Shown: piece after piece, positions 34,837-42,733 of the stretch
How positions within the stretch are numbered: the first letter of the stretch is position 1
Layout of the letters: every line of letters begins with the position of its first letter
NCBI GenBank assembly: GCA_030432695.1
Contig: JAUILN010000015.1
Coordinates: 1-64,000, forward strand
Source: a bacterium
GTDB taxonomy: Bacteria > Planctomycetota > UBA1135 > UBA2386
Direction of reading: 5' to 3'
Length of the DNA stretch: 64,000 nucleotides
Position numbers and translations under genes: made by a program
The notes under the pieces: model-generated
Databases searched by the model: none
What the model saw: the letters and a program-made list of their open reading frames with translations, nothing else
Told to the model about the DNA's origin: nothing

Positions 34837-36810
34837 TCACGCTTCCGAGGGGTTCCCAGCGGTCGCCCCCTCCGGCAGCGCGGCCAGGAACTCCCGGCCG
34901 TAGCGCTTGGTCCGCACCCTGGGGTCGAGGATCACCACCTCCCCGTGGTCGGCCGCCGAGCGGATCAGGCGGCCAAAGCCCTGGCGGAACCGGAGGATCG
35001 CCTCGGGCAGGGAGTGCTCGCCGAACGGGTCGCCGCCGCGCTTGCGGATCGCTTCGAGGCGGGCCTTGGTGAGCGGATGGTCCGGCTGCGCGAACGGCAG
35101 GCGGGTGACGAGGACCAACGTCAGGGCATCGCCCGGCACGTCGATGCCCTCCCAGAAGGTCTCGGTGCCGACCAGCACCGAGGTCGGCTCGGCGCGCTTG
35201 CGGCGCAGCAGTTCCCGGAGCGGTGCCTCGCCCTGCACCAGGAGCGGGATCCCTGCCGCCATCAGCGGGAAGCGCAGTTCCTCGGCCAGGCTGCGCACCT
35301 GGTTCCAGGCGGTGCACAGCACCAGCGCCCGGCCGTCGTTGGCCAGCACCCGCTCGTGGATCTCGCGGAGGCAGGCGCGCTTCCAGGCCTCGGCCTGGCG
35401 CGTCGGGTCGGGCAGTCCCTCGGGCAGCGTCACCTTCACCCGGTTGCGGTAGTCGAACGGCGAGCCGAGCCGCAGCGCGTCGGCGGTCTGGATGCCGAGC
35501 CGCTGCCTCAGCAGCGAGAAGTCACGATCCTGCGGTGGCCCGAGAGTCGCGCTCAACAGGATCGCGGTCCTTGGTTCGGAGAAGACGTGCTTGCCGAGCG
35601 CCTCGCCGACGTCGAGCGGGGCCGAGCGCAAGGCTGCCCCGCGCTTCTCCTTCTCGATCCAGCGCACGTGCACGTTCTCGCCGGTCACCGGCTGGCACAG
35701 GTGGGCGAGCACGGTCACCACGCTCTGCAGGCCACGCGCGCGCGCCAGCAGCTCCATCTTGGCGTCGACCTTCTCGGCCGCGGCGGCCAGACCGGTGACC
35801 TCGGCGGCCAGCTCGAGCAGCGGCTCGGAGATCGCCTCCACCAGCATCTCGTCGGGGCCGATGGTCTGGTTCAGCGCGCGCGCGTCGAGCAGCCGCAGGT
35901 CGAGTTCCGCGAAGAACCGTTCGGCGTTGAGCCAGGCCTGCTCCACCAAAGCCAGCGTCCCGGGCGAGCCGTAGCGGCTCAGCAGGCTGCGCCGCGCCTT
36001 CCGCGGATGCAGGCGGCGCAGGTGCCAGAGGATCGTGCCCTGGTTGACGCGCAGTCCGAGCCCGTCGGTGGCGACCCGTTCCAGGTGGTGGGCCTCGTCG
36101 AATACCACCACCCGGTGGTCGGGCAGGTACTTGGCGCCGGCCATCCGCAACGCCACGTCGGCGACGTACAGCGCATGGTTCACCACCAGGATCTGCGCGG
36201 TCTCGAGCCGCCGCCGCGAGCGCTGGTAGCTGCAGGCCTCGTAGTGCTGGCAGGCCTTGTGCAGGCAGTTGCCGTGCTCGGCCTTGACCTCGTCCCAGAC
36301 CTGGTCGTCGACCGGCGGGTCGAGCTCGAAGCGCAGCCCGTCCTGGCTGTGCTCCGCCCACTCGCGGACCCGCAACAGGTCGTGCTCGCGGCCCATGTCG
36401 TCGAACAGGGTCGCCTTCTCGTCGTGGGCGTGTTCCAGCCGCCGCAGGCAGACGTAGTGGTTGCGCCCCACCGCGGCGACCGCTGACCATTCGAGCGGCA
36501 GCACCGCCTGCAGGAACGGCAGGTCCTTGTGCTCGAGCTGTTCCTGCAGGGCGATGGTTCGCGTCGAGACCACCACCGGTCCGGCCTGGAGTTCTCGGCA
36601 GGCGTGCAGCACCGCCGGCAGCAGGTAGGCGAACGACTTGCCGACGCCGGTGCCGGCCTCGGCCAGCAGGTGGCGGCGTTCGCGCAGCGCGCGCTCGATG
36701 GCTTCCGCCAGCTCGCGCTGCTGGGGGCGCGCCTCGTAGCCGGGCAGTCGGCGCGGGATCGGCCCCTCGGGCGCGAGCAGGTCGGCGATCGTCGGTCCGG
36801 AGTCGGTCAA
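34837..36810 (-). CDS. DinG/YoaA-type ATP-dependent DNA helicase with Fe-S cluster
   Basis: This XPD-like SF2 helicase has 657 residues. Walker A is AEAGTGVGKSFAYLLP. Four Cys (VCLRR, then NCLHKACQHYEAC) form the Fe-S cluster site between motifs I and II. DEAH box VVFDEAHHLE follows, then ILLSATLG, WEGIDVPG and FRQGFGRLIRS (motif VI). It unwinds DNA 5' to 3' and is usually linked to repair or R-loop and G-quadruplex removal. The start is TTG 36810, overlapping the stop of the upstream DUF3592 gene (TTGA); the open frame upstream is Arg/Pro-rich noise. The exonuclease domain found in Gram-positive DinG is absent. Confidence 0.9.
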   Translation of the reverse strand: MTDSGPTIADLLAPEGPIPRRLPGYEARPQQRELAEAIERALRERRHLLAEAGTGVGKSFAYLLPAVLHACRELQAGPVVVSTRTIALQEQLEHKDLPFLQAVLPLEWSAVAAVGRNHYVCLRRLEHAHDEKATLFDDMGREHDLLRVREWAEHSQDGLRFELDPPVDDQVWDEVKAEHGNCLHKACQHYEACSYQRSRRRLETAQILVVNHALYVADVALRMAGAKYLPDHRVVVFDEAHHLERVATDGLGLRVNQGTILWHLRRLHPRKARRSLLSRYGSPGTLALVEQAWLNAERFFAELDLRLLDARALNQTIGPDEMLVEAISEPLLELAAEVTGLAAAAEKVDAKMELLARARGLQSVVTVLAHLCQPVTGENVHVRWIEKEKRGAALRSAPLDVGEALGKHVFSEPRTAILLSATLGPPQDRDFSLLRQRLGIQTADALRLGSPFDYRNRVKVTLPEGLPDPTRQAEAWKRACLREIHERVLANDGRALVLCTAWNQVRSLAEELRFPLMAAGIPLLVQGEAPLRELLRRKRAEPTSVLVGTETFWEGIDVPGDALTLVLVTRLPFAQPDHPLTKARLEAIRKRGGDPFGEHSLPEAILRFRQGFGRLIRSAADHGEVVILDPRVRTKRYGREFLAALPEGATAGNPSEA

Positions 36811-37607
36811 GGCGCGCGATCGTCGCGGAAGTCGGTCGCGTGTGCGAGCCGGCGCTTGCGCGGATCGCCCTCGTCGTGGATCAGCGGAACGCTCGTCACG
36901 CCGTCGAGCAGGCGCCTGCCGAGCGGGCTGCCGGCGCCGACCCAGCAGTCGGCCTGGTGTTCGGCATCGAACGAGTCGCGGAACGTGAAGCGCACCTTCA
37001 GCTGGGGAGGGTTGACGCCCTGGATCGGCTTGCAGCCCTCGATCCGCGCGAGGGTCGCGCGGCCCGAGGTCAGCAGCACGCGGGTCGCCATGATCGCGCG
37101 CAACCAGAGCAGCAGCAGCACCACACCGGGCAGGAAGATCAGGCCGAACACGATGCTGCCGACGGTGCCGCCGGGGCTGCGCACGCTGCCACGCAGACGG
37201 TTGGTCTCGGGCGCCTCGGGCGCGTATTCGACCGAGGCGGGGCCGCCGACCGACCACTCGGAACGGTCCGCGACGAACGAGTGGCCATTCCACGTTGCAC
37301 CCGCCGGGCCGGTGAAGCGGTAGTCGACCCGGGACCAGTAGATGCTGCCCGTGTGGATCGAGGTCGGCTCGATCGACAGGACCTCGACGTCGTTGGTGAC
37401 AGCCGCTTCCGAGTCCAGGATGTCGTCGGTCAGTGGCAGGAGTTCGACGCCGAGCGCAGCGAAGAGGACCGCGACGAGCAGGCCGGGAAGCGCCAGTCCG
37501 AGACCGAGCACGCCGAGGATCCAGCGGCTTCGCGCGGCGGCTCTCCAGGTCGGGTGACGCGGTGGGCTCGGGATCGCGCCCAGCGAGGCGCGCGCGGCGT
37601 CGTCCAT
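36807..37607 (-). CDS. DUF3592 membrane protein (second of a pair)
   Basis: The protein has 266 residues. TM1 (about 35-58, LGVLGLGLALPGLLVAVLFAALG) and TM2 (about 150-175, IVFGLIFLPGVVLLLLWL) flank an extracytoplasmic beta-rich domain with the DUF3592 pattern SRVDYRFTGPAGATWNGHS, then VEYAPEAPETNRLRG. A cytoplasmic C-terminal domain follows. The ATG at 37607 has GAGG 9 bases upstream; the ATG at 37616 would leave no spacing. It is a divergent paralog of the next gene (same order of helices and motifs). The stop overlaps the helicase start. Function is unknown. Confidence 0.78.
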   Translation of the reverse strand: MDDAARASLGAIPSPPRHPTWRAAARSRWILGVLGLGLALPGLLVAVLFAALGVELLPLTDDILDSEAAVTNDVEVLSIEPTSIHTGSIYWSRVDYRFTGPAGATWNGHSFVADRSEWSVGGPASVEYAPEAPETNRLRGSVRSPGGTVGSIVFGLIFLPGVVLLLLWLRAIMATRVLLTSGRATLARIEGCKPIQGVNPPQLKVRFTFRDSFDAEHQADCWVGAGSPLGRRLLDGVTSVPLIHDEGDPRKRRLAHATDFRDDRAP

Positions 37608-37624
37608 GGCGTCCATCCTCGGGA

Positions 37625-38449
37625 TCAACTGCGACGGCGGAACGGGATCAGCGCCCGGCGGGTCGGTGCATGGCTCGGACCGTTCTGCACGAAGTCCTCC
37701 GGCGCGGCGAGGCGCAGCCGCCAAGGACGTTCGCGGTCGTGGACGACCGCCAGCCGACGTTCGCCTGCCAGGACCCGTCGCCCGACCCCCGAGTGGATGC
37801 GCACCCAGTGTTCGCCCTCGCGGACCCGGGCATGGCGGTCGCGGAAATGGAAGCGCACCAGCAGCATCGACGGCACCACCAACGGGACCAGCCGCACGTG
37901 GACCGGCTGGGCCAGCGACACGTCGCCGACGCGGAGCAGCTGGCGGGTCTGCCAGGCAGCGGCTGCCCAGGCCAGCAGGAGCGCCATTCCCGGCACGACG
38001 GTGAGCAGCAGCGACGTGCCGACGTAGCCGTGGATCACCGTGATGCGCCCCGCCGCGAGACGACTGCGGAACGGTTGCTGAGGCACGTATTCGAGCTGGA
38101 CGATGTCGCCGATCTCGTAGCTGCCGTGCGGCGCGAAGCTCACGTCCTTCAGCGGACCGTCCGGGGACAGGAACCGGTACTCCACCCGTTCCTGCGCGGC
38201 GCGGAAAACGGTTTCGGGTTGTGGAACCACGCTCAGGACCACGCCTTCCGCGGGGATCCCGCGAGCGTCGAGTTCGGCGTCGACGGCCGAGTAGCCGCCG
38301 ATCGAGTTGAACCACAGCATCAGCGTGACCAGCCCGCCGAACACCGTCAACACGCCGCCACCGAGCGCCATCGGCCAGAACCGCACGATGCAGGCGATGC
38401 CGCGCGGCCGGCGGGGGCCCGGGGGGATGTCGCGGATCGTGGCGGTCAT
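37625..38449 (-). CDS. DUF3592 membrane protein (first of a pair)
   Basis: The protein has 274 residues. TM1 is at about 25-48 (FWPMALGGGVLTVFGGLVTLML) and TM2 at about 140-165 (SLLLTVVPGMALLLAWAA). Between them lies the DUF3592 segment AEGVVLSVVPQPETVFRAAQERVEYRFLSPDG with VQLEYVPQQPFRSRL. It has a basic C-terminal tail. The gene is 17 bases upstream of its paralog on the same strand, which implies tandem duplication. Regulation and role are unknown. Confidence 0.78.
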   Translation of the reverse strand: MTATIRDIPPGPRRPRGIACIVRFWPMALGGGVLTVFGGLVTLMLWFNSIGGYSAVDAELDARGIPAEGVVLSVVPQPETVFRAAQERVEYRFLSPDGPLKDVSFAPHGSYEIGDIVQLEYVPQQPFRSRLAAGRITVIHGYVGTSLLLTVVPGMALLLAWAAAAWQTRQLLRVGDVSLAQPVHVRLVPLVVPSMLLVRFHFRDRHARVREGEHWVRIHSGVGRRVLAGERRLAVVHDRERPWRLRLAAPEDFVQNGPSHAPTRRALIPFRRRS

Positions 38450-38629
38450 CGCTGGAACAGGAGGAGCAGGACCCCGGCAGTGTAGCCCGGGCGGCGCTTC
38501 CCGCGAACGGGGCTCCCCATCGGCCGAGGCGATGGGTCCGGCGCGGCACCGGGATGGGGGACGGGAATGCTTCCCCGGGGGATCGAGCGCGGGAATGGGG
38601 CGGCACGGCTGCACGGGGGGCGGGCAATC

Positions 38630-38638
38630 CGTAGACTG
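38630..38638 (+). promoter_or_regulatory. CGTAGACTG promoter-like motif before the CAP-domain gene
   Basis: The exact 9-mer CGTAGACTG also occurs at 671 and, reversed, at 16846. Here it is 53 bases upstream of the ATG at 38692 in the divergent gap with the DUF3592 pair. Confidence 0.45.
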
Positions 38639-38691
38639 CTCGCCCCACACATCCGGGGACCGGCGCCCCCGCCGAACCCAAGATTGTCCAG

Positions 38692-41121
38692 ATGATGCGA
38701 TTTGCCGCCTTCACGACCTCCCTCGTCCTCCTGGCCATGGCTGGTCTTCCCGCCCAGGACCGTTGGACCAAGGACGAGGAGGAACTCACCCGGAGCGCCA
38801 TTGCCCGGCTCAACAACTTCGCGCGCATCGCGACCCGCAACAAGGTCGAGTCGCGCGCCAAGGAAGCCTACGAGCTGATCATCCAGATCTACGATCCGCA
38901 GGATGTCGGCGCCATGCGGGCGATGGGCTACACCAAGAAGAGCAACGGTGAATGGGAGGAGCCCGAGGTCGAGCGCGAGTGGCGCGACGACGCCGACGAC
39001 GAGCGGCGCTTCGAGGTCCTCGACGACTGGAAGGGCTTCGCCGAGCGGCTGGCCGAGAAGCACCGCGAGCTCGGCGTGCAGATGCTGGAGGACGCCCCGG
39101 CGCGGGCGGTCCACCACCTGCGGATGGCGATCTACTACAACCCGTTCGACGCCGAGGCCCACGAGGCGCTGGGTCACGAGCGGCTCGAGATCGACTTCGG
39201 CGACGGCCGCGGCAACGTCTTCTACGGCACCGCCGAAGAGGTGGCGTTCGTCAGCAAGCTCCGCGAGATCGAGGAGTTCGCCGCCAACCTGGCGAAGAAG
39301 GACTACGAGATCGAGCCGGTCAAGGCGCTGCCGGTGCAGTTCCAACGGATGGTCGACGAAGACCCCGAACTGCAGTTCTCCGGTGCCAAGAGTGACACCT
39401 TCACGGTGTTCGTGCGCGGCACCCAGGAGAACGCCGATGCGGTCGTCGCGTGGGCCGAGCGTGCCTGCGACTTCCTCGAGTTCTGCCTGCCGGACGACGT
39501 CCGGAAGCAGGTCCGGGTCCGCAACGTGTTCAAGCGCCGCGGCTGGTTCGGATTCGTCTGGACCACCGCGGAGCGGAAGTCGTTCCACCGCCTGAACCCC
39601 GAGCTGCCGGACTCGATGCAGTTCCGCAACACGCAGTGGGTGGAGGGCAACCAGCTCAACGAGGTGGTCCGTGCGCTCACTCCGGTGACCATGCAGGACG
39701 CGATGATCGCCAAGGTCTGGAAGGAGGCGGTCGGCGGCAACGATGCGGTCAACGAGGGCTTCATGCACGCGGCGACCTGGTACCTGCGTGGCACCGCGAT
39801 CACCCGCTACGGCGCCGAGGCCACCGGAACCACCACGGGCACGCGGGTCGAGCTGCCGGACTCGGCGAACTGGTGGATGCGGGCGATCCGCGACCAGGCG
39901 ATCTCCAGCACCGACTTCCCGGTGAACAACCTGCCGCGCGTGCAGCTGAGCGACTTCCGGAACAAGGCGCGTCTCAAGACCTGGAGCTTCGGGGTGTTCG
40001 CGCTGGCCCGCTTCCCGCAGAAGTGGTTCCACTACGTCCAGAAGCTGCCGCCCTCCGAGGAACGACCGTTCCCCGAGGTGTCGGACAAGGTCTTCGAGGA
40101 GGTCCTGGGCGAGCCCCGTGCCGAGGTCGAGGACGAATGGCGGGGCTGGGCGGCCGGCCGGTCGCTGGCCTCCTACGCGACCGGCTACGGTCCGCCGCTG
40201 CTCCCGGAGAAGCCCAACAAGGACCAGCTCAAGGGCCTCGAGCGCATCAACGAGTTCCGCGCCCAGCTCGGCTTGCCACCGTGCGAGATCGATCTCGAAG
40301 CGACGCTGGCCTGCCGCGCGCACGCGCTGTTTCTCAAGCAGAACCCCGACCACTGGAAGTGGCCGGAGGCCCACGAGGAGGATCCCGCCAAGCCCGGTTT
40401 CACCACCCGCGGCATGCGGGCGGGCCTGAACTCGGTCATCGTGATCGCCAGCGACCCGTCGGGTCACATCGACCCGGCCGACAGCCTCGATGGTTGGATG
40501 GGCACGCCCTACCACCGTTTCCCGCTGATCGAGGCCAACATCAAGCGCATCGGTTTCGCGGCCGAGGGCAGCGTGGTCGTGCTCGACATGGGCTCGCTGG
40601 AGCCGCCGCGGGTGATCGGTGGCGACGAGGAGCCGCGCAAGTGGATCCAGTGGCCGGCGCCCGGCCTGACCAACGTGCCGACGTCGTTCCATGCCCAGGA
40701 GCACCCGGATCCGCTCGGTGACACGCCCGAGGGCAAGGTCGCCAAGCCCTTCGAGTTGCAGCAGCGTGCCGGCTACCCGATCAGCCTGCAGCTCGAGCGC
40801 TTCGTCGCCAACCAGATCGACGACGCCAAGATGGAAGTTTGGTCGATGAGGAAGCGCGGTCGGGAGTACCAGCGCGACGAGCAGGTGCCGCTGTGGGTGC
40901 ACACGCCGCGTCACCCGCTGCTGAAGCGCCAGGAGAACCCCAGCGTGGTCTTCGGCATCCCCAAGGAGGGCCTCGAGAAGAACACCGTCTTCGAGGTGGT
41001 GGTCACGCTCGAGCTCCTCGCCGGCAAGCAGGAAGTGAAGTGGATGTTCAAGACCGGTCCGCAGCGACGCGGGCACGGTCGGATGAAGCTCGACGACGAG
41101 CTCGCCAAGGAACAGCGCTGA
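38692..41121 (+). CDS. Large exported protein with C-terminal CAP/SCP-like domain
   Basis: The protein has 809 residues with a signal peptide (FAAFTTSLVLLAMAGLPAQ). The N-terminal third is helical and TPR-like (ARAVHHLRMAIYYNPFDAEAHEALGHERL). The middle (about 220-480) is reminiscent of peptidase-MA-like regions, with WKEAVGGNDAVNEGFMHAATWYL but without HExxH. Residues about 510-640 are CAP/SCP-like: INEFRAQLGLPPCEIDLEATLACRAHALFL, then SLDGWMGTPYHRFPLI, a typical CAP motif. The C-terminal part is beta-rich. CAP proteins bind lipids or act at the cell surface; the catalytic nature is unclear. A cell-envelope role is likely. Confidence 0.72.
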   Translation: MMRFAAFTTSLVLLAMAGLPAQDRWTKDEEELTRSAIARLNNFARIATRNKVESRAKEAYELIIQIYDPQDVGAMRAMGYTKKSNGEWEEPEVEREWRDDADDERRFEVLDDWKGFAERLAEKHRELGVQMLEDAPARAVHHLRMAIYYNPFDAEAHEALGHERLEIDFGDGRGNVFYGTAEEVAFVSKLREIEEFAANLAKKDYEIEPVKALPVQFQRMVDEDPELQFSGAKSDTFTVFVRGTQENADAVVAWAERACDFLEFCLPDDVRKQVRVRNVFKRRGWFGFVWTTAERKSFHRLNPELPDSMQFRNTQWVEGNQLNEVVRALTPVTMQDAMIAKVWKEAVGGNDAVNEGFMHAATWYLRGTAITRYGAEATGTTTGTRVELPDSANWWMRAIRDQAISSTDFPVNNLPRVQLSDFRNKARLKTWSFGVFALARFPQKWFHYVQKLPPSEERPFPEVSDKVFEEVLGEPRAEVEDEWRGWAAGRSLASYATGYGPPLLPEKPNKDQLKGLERINEFRAQLGLPPCEIDLEATLACRAHALFLKQNPDHWKWPEAHEEDPAKPGFTTRGMRAGLNSVIVIASDPSGHIDPADSLDGWMGTPYHRFPLIEANIKRIGFAAEGSVVVLDMGSLEPPRVIGGDEEPRKWIQWPAPGLTNVPTSFHAQEHPDPLGDTPEGKVAKPFELQQRAGYPISLQLERFVANQIDDAKMEVWSMRKRGREYQRDEQVPLWVHTPRHPLLKRQENPSVVFGIPKEGLEKNTVFEVVVTLELLAGKQEVKWMFKTGPQRRGHGRMKLDDELAKEQR

Positions 41122-41243
41122 ACTGGTACTCTCGGGGATCAGCGCGCCAGGCGCCGATCCCGGGGAGGAGGGGGATGCATCGCCCGGATCCCGGGGAATG
41201 AGGGTTCACCGGGCGGGCTCGAGCGGGCATCCTGCGCGCCCTT

Positions 41244-41267
41244 CGCGTTGCATGTCGTTGCAACGCG
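41244..41267. promoter_or_regulatory. 9-bp-stem hairpin in the phosphofructokinase leader
   Basis: CGCGTTGCA (41244-41252) pairs with TGCAACGCG (41259-41267) around a 6-base loop, ending 28 bases before the ATG at 41296. It could be an operator palindrome or an RNA structure controlling the glycolytic gene. No T-tract follows. Confidence 0.45.
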
Positions 41268-41295
41268 CCGCCCGACCCCGCATCCCACCCCTCCG

Positions 41296-42600
41296 ATGGT
41301 CGATACCTTCGAGCGTCCCCCTCACCCGAACCGCAAGTTCCGCCGCGTCGCGATCCTGTTCTCCGGCGGTCCCGCACCGGCCGCCAATGCGGTGATCTCC
41401 ACCGCGGCGGTGTCCTGCCTGCGCAACGGCATCGAGGTCGTCGGGTGCCGCAACGGCTACTCGCGGCTGGTCGAGTTCTCGGCCGACAAGCCGCTCGAGG
41501 CCGGGCGGGACTACTACGTCATCGACCACGCGGCGCTGCGTCGGACCCGCAATCGGCAGGGCATCATGATCGGCACGGCGCGGACCAACCCCGCCAAGCG
41601 GATCAAGAGCCGCGAGGATCTCGCCGACCCGGAGAAGTGCGAGCCGTTGCGTCGCGTGCACGAGGCGTTGCAGTCGCTCGGGGTCGACGCGCTGATCTCG
41701 ATCGGCGGTGACGACACGCTGAAGAGCGCCAACATGTTCCGGCTCTACCAGGAGAGCCTGCCCGCGGGGACGCCGCGGATCTCGGTGGTCCACGTGCCGA
41801 AGACCATCGACAACGACTACAACGGCATCGACTTCACGTTCGGCTACTTCACCGCGGTCGACACGCTGGCGAAGGAGATCCAGAACCTGCTCTACGACGC
41901 CGAGGCGACGCAGGCCTACTTCGTCGCCGAGACCATGGGTCGGAGTGCCGGCTGGCTCGGCTACGGCGCGGCGATCGCCGGCGAGGCGAGCCTGGTGATC
42001 GGGGTCGAGGACATCGTCGACGAGTACCGCACCGTCGAGCAGGTCGTCGACAAGGACACCGGCGAGACGAAGGACCACGAGATCATGGTCCTCGACAAGG
42101 TCGTTGGTCGGATCGTCGACACGATGGTCGCGCGCGAGCAGGAGGGCAAGGAGTTCGGCGTCATCGTCCTCGCCGAGGGCCTGGCGGAACTGCTGCCCCA
42201 CGATCTGCTGCAGGGCGTGACGCGCGACGACCACGGCCACATCTCGATCGGGCGACTCAACACGGCCAGCATGTTCGAAGACCTGGTGACCGCGGCCTAC
42301 GCGAATCGCACCGGCAACAAGCGCAAGGTGCGCGGCGTCCAGCTCGGCTACGAGGCGCGCTGCGCCCGCCCGCACGCGTTCGACGTGGTGCTCGGCTCGC
42401 AGCTCGGCGTCGGCGCCTACCGCGCGCTGGCCGAGCAGGGCCTCAACGGCGTGATGGTCTCGGTCATCGGCCAGCTGCAGTTGCACTACGTGCCGTTCGA
42501 GCAGCTCATCGATCCGGACACTTTGCTCACCAAGGTCCGGATGATCGAGATCGACAGCGACTTCCACCAGCTCGCGCGGTTCCTCGAGACCTACCACTGA
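41296..42600 (+). CDS. 6-phosphofructokinase, probably pyrophosphate-dependent
   Basis: The protein has 434 residues and converts fructose 6-phosphate to fructose 1,6-bisphosphate. Motifs: ILFSGGPAPAANAVI, ISIGGDDTLKSANM (about residue 137, the GGDD signature) and VPKTIDNDYNG (about 168), then AETMGRSAGWLGYGAAI and ILAEGLAE. Asp in GGDD and Lys in PKTIDND mark the PPi-using class; ATP enzymes have GGDG and PGTIDND. The reaction would then be reversible. ATG 41296 was chosen as the family N-terminus; the frame runs back to 41248 through the leader hairpin. Hairpin copy C starts 4 bases after the stop. Confidence 0.88.
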   Translation: MVDTFERPPHPNRKFRRVAILFSGGPAPAANAVISTAAVSCLRNGIEVVGCRNGYSRLVEFSADKPLEAGRDYYVIDHAALRRTRNRQGIMIGTARTNPAKRIKSREDLADPEKCEPLRRVHEALQSLGVDALISIGGDDTLKSANMFRLYQESLPAGTPRISVVHVPKTIDNDYNGIDFTFGYFTAVDTLAKEIQNLLYDAEATQAYFVAETMGRSAGWLGYGAAIAGEASLVIGVEDIVDEYRTVEQVVDKDTGETKDHEIMVLDKVVGRIVDTMVAREQEGKEFGVIVLAEGLAELLPHDLLQGVTRDDHGHISIGRLNTASMFEDLVTAAYANRTGNKRKVRGVQLGYEARCARPHAFDVVLGSQLGVGAYRALAEQGLNGVMVSVIGQLQLHYVPFEQLIDPDTLLTKVRMIEIDSDFHQLARFLETYH

Positions 42601-42604
42601 GGAA

Positions 42605-42641
42605 TCTGTCGTAGTCGGTGCCAGGCACGAACTACGACAGA
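42605..42641. repeat. GGTGCC-A-GGCACG hairpin element, copy C
   Basis: Arms 42605-42622 and 42624-42641 pair around A42623 with two internal mismatches. It starts 4 bases after the phosphofructokinase stop, between convergent genes. The outer arm TCTGTCGTAG is shared with copy D, and the centre base is A instead of T. Confidence 0.8.
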
Positions 42642-42733
42642 CTTCGTGTCGCGGTGCCATGCGACAGATGGATCGGGGGCGAGCTGGCCCCTCCGAAGCT
42701 GGGCTGAGGTCGCCGCTTCTCCTGCTGTGCGCA

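Noticed and set aside
37607-37616. ATG 37616 as start of the downstream DUF3592 gene
   Set aside because: Its GAGG would touch the ATG with no spacing, while the ATG at 37607 has the same GAGG at a normal distance.
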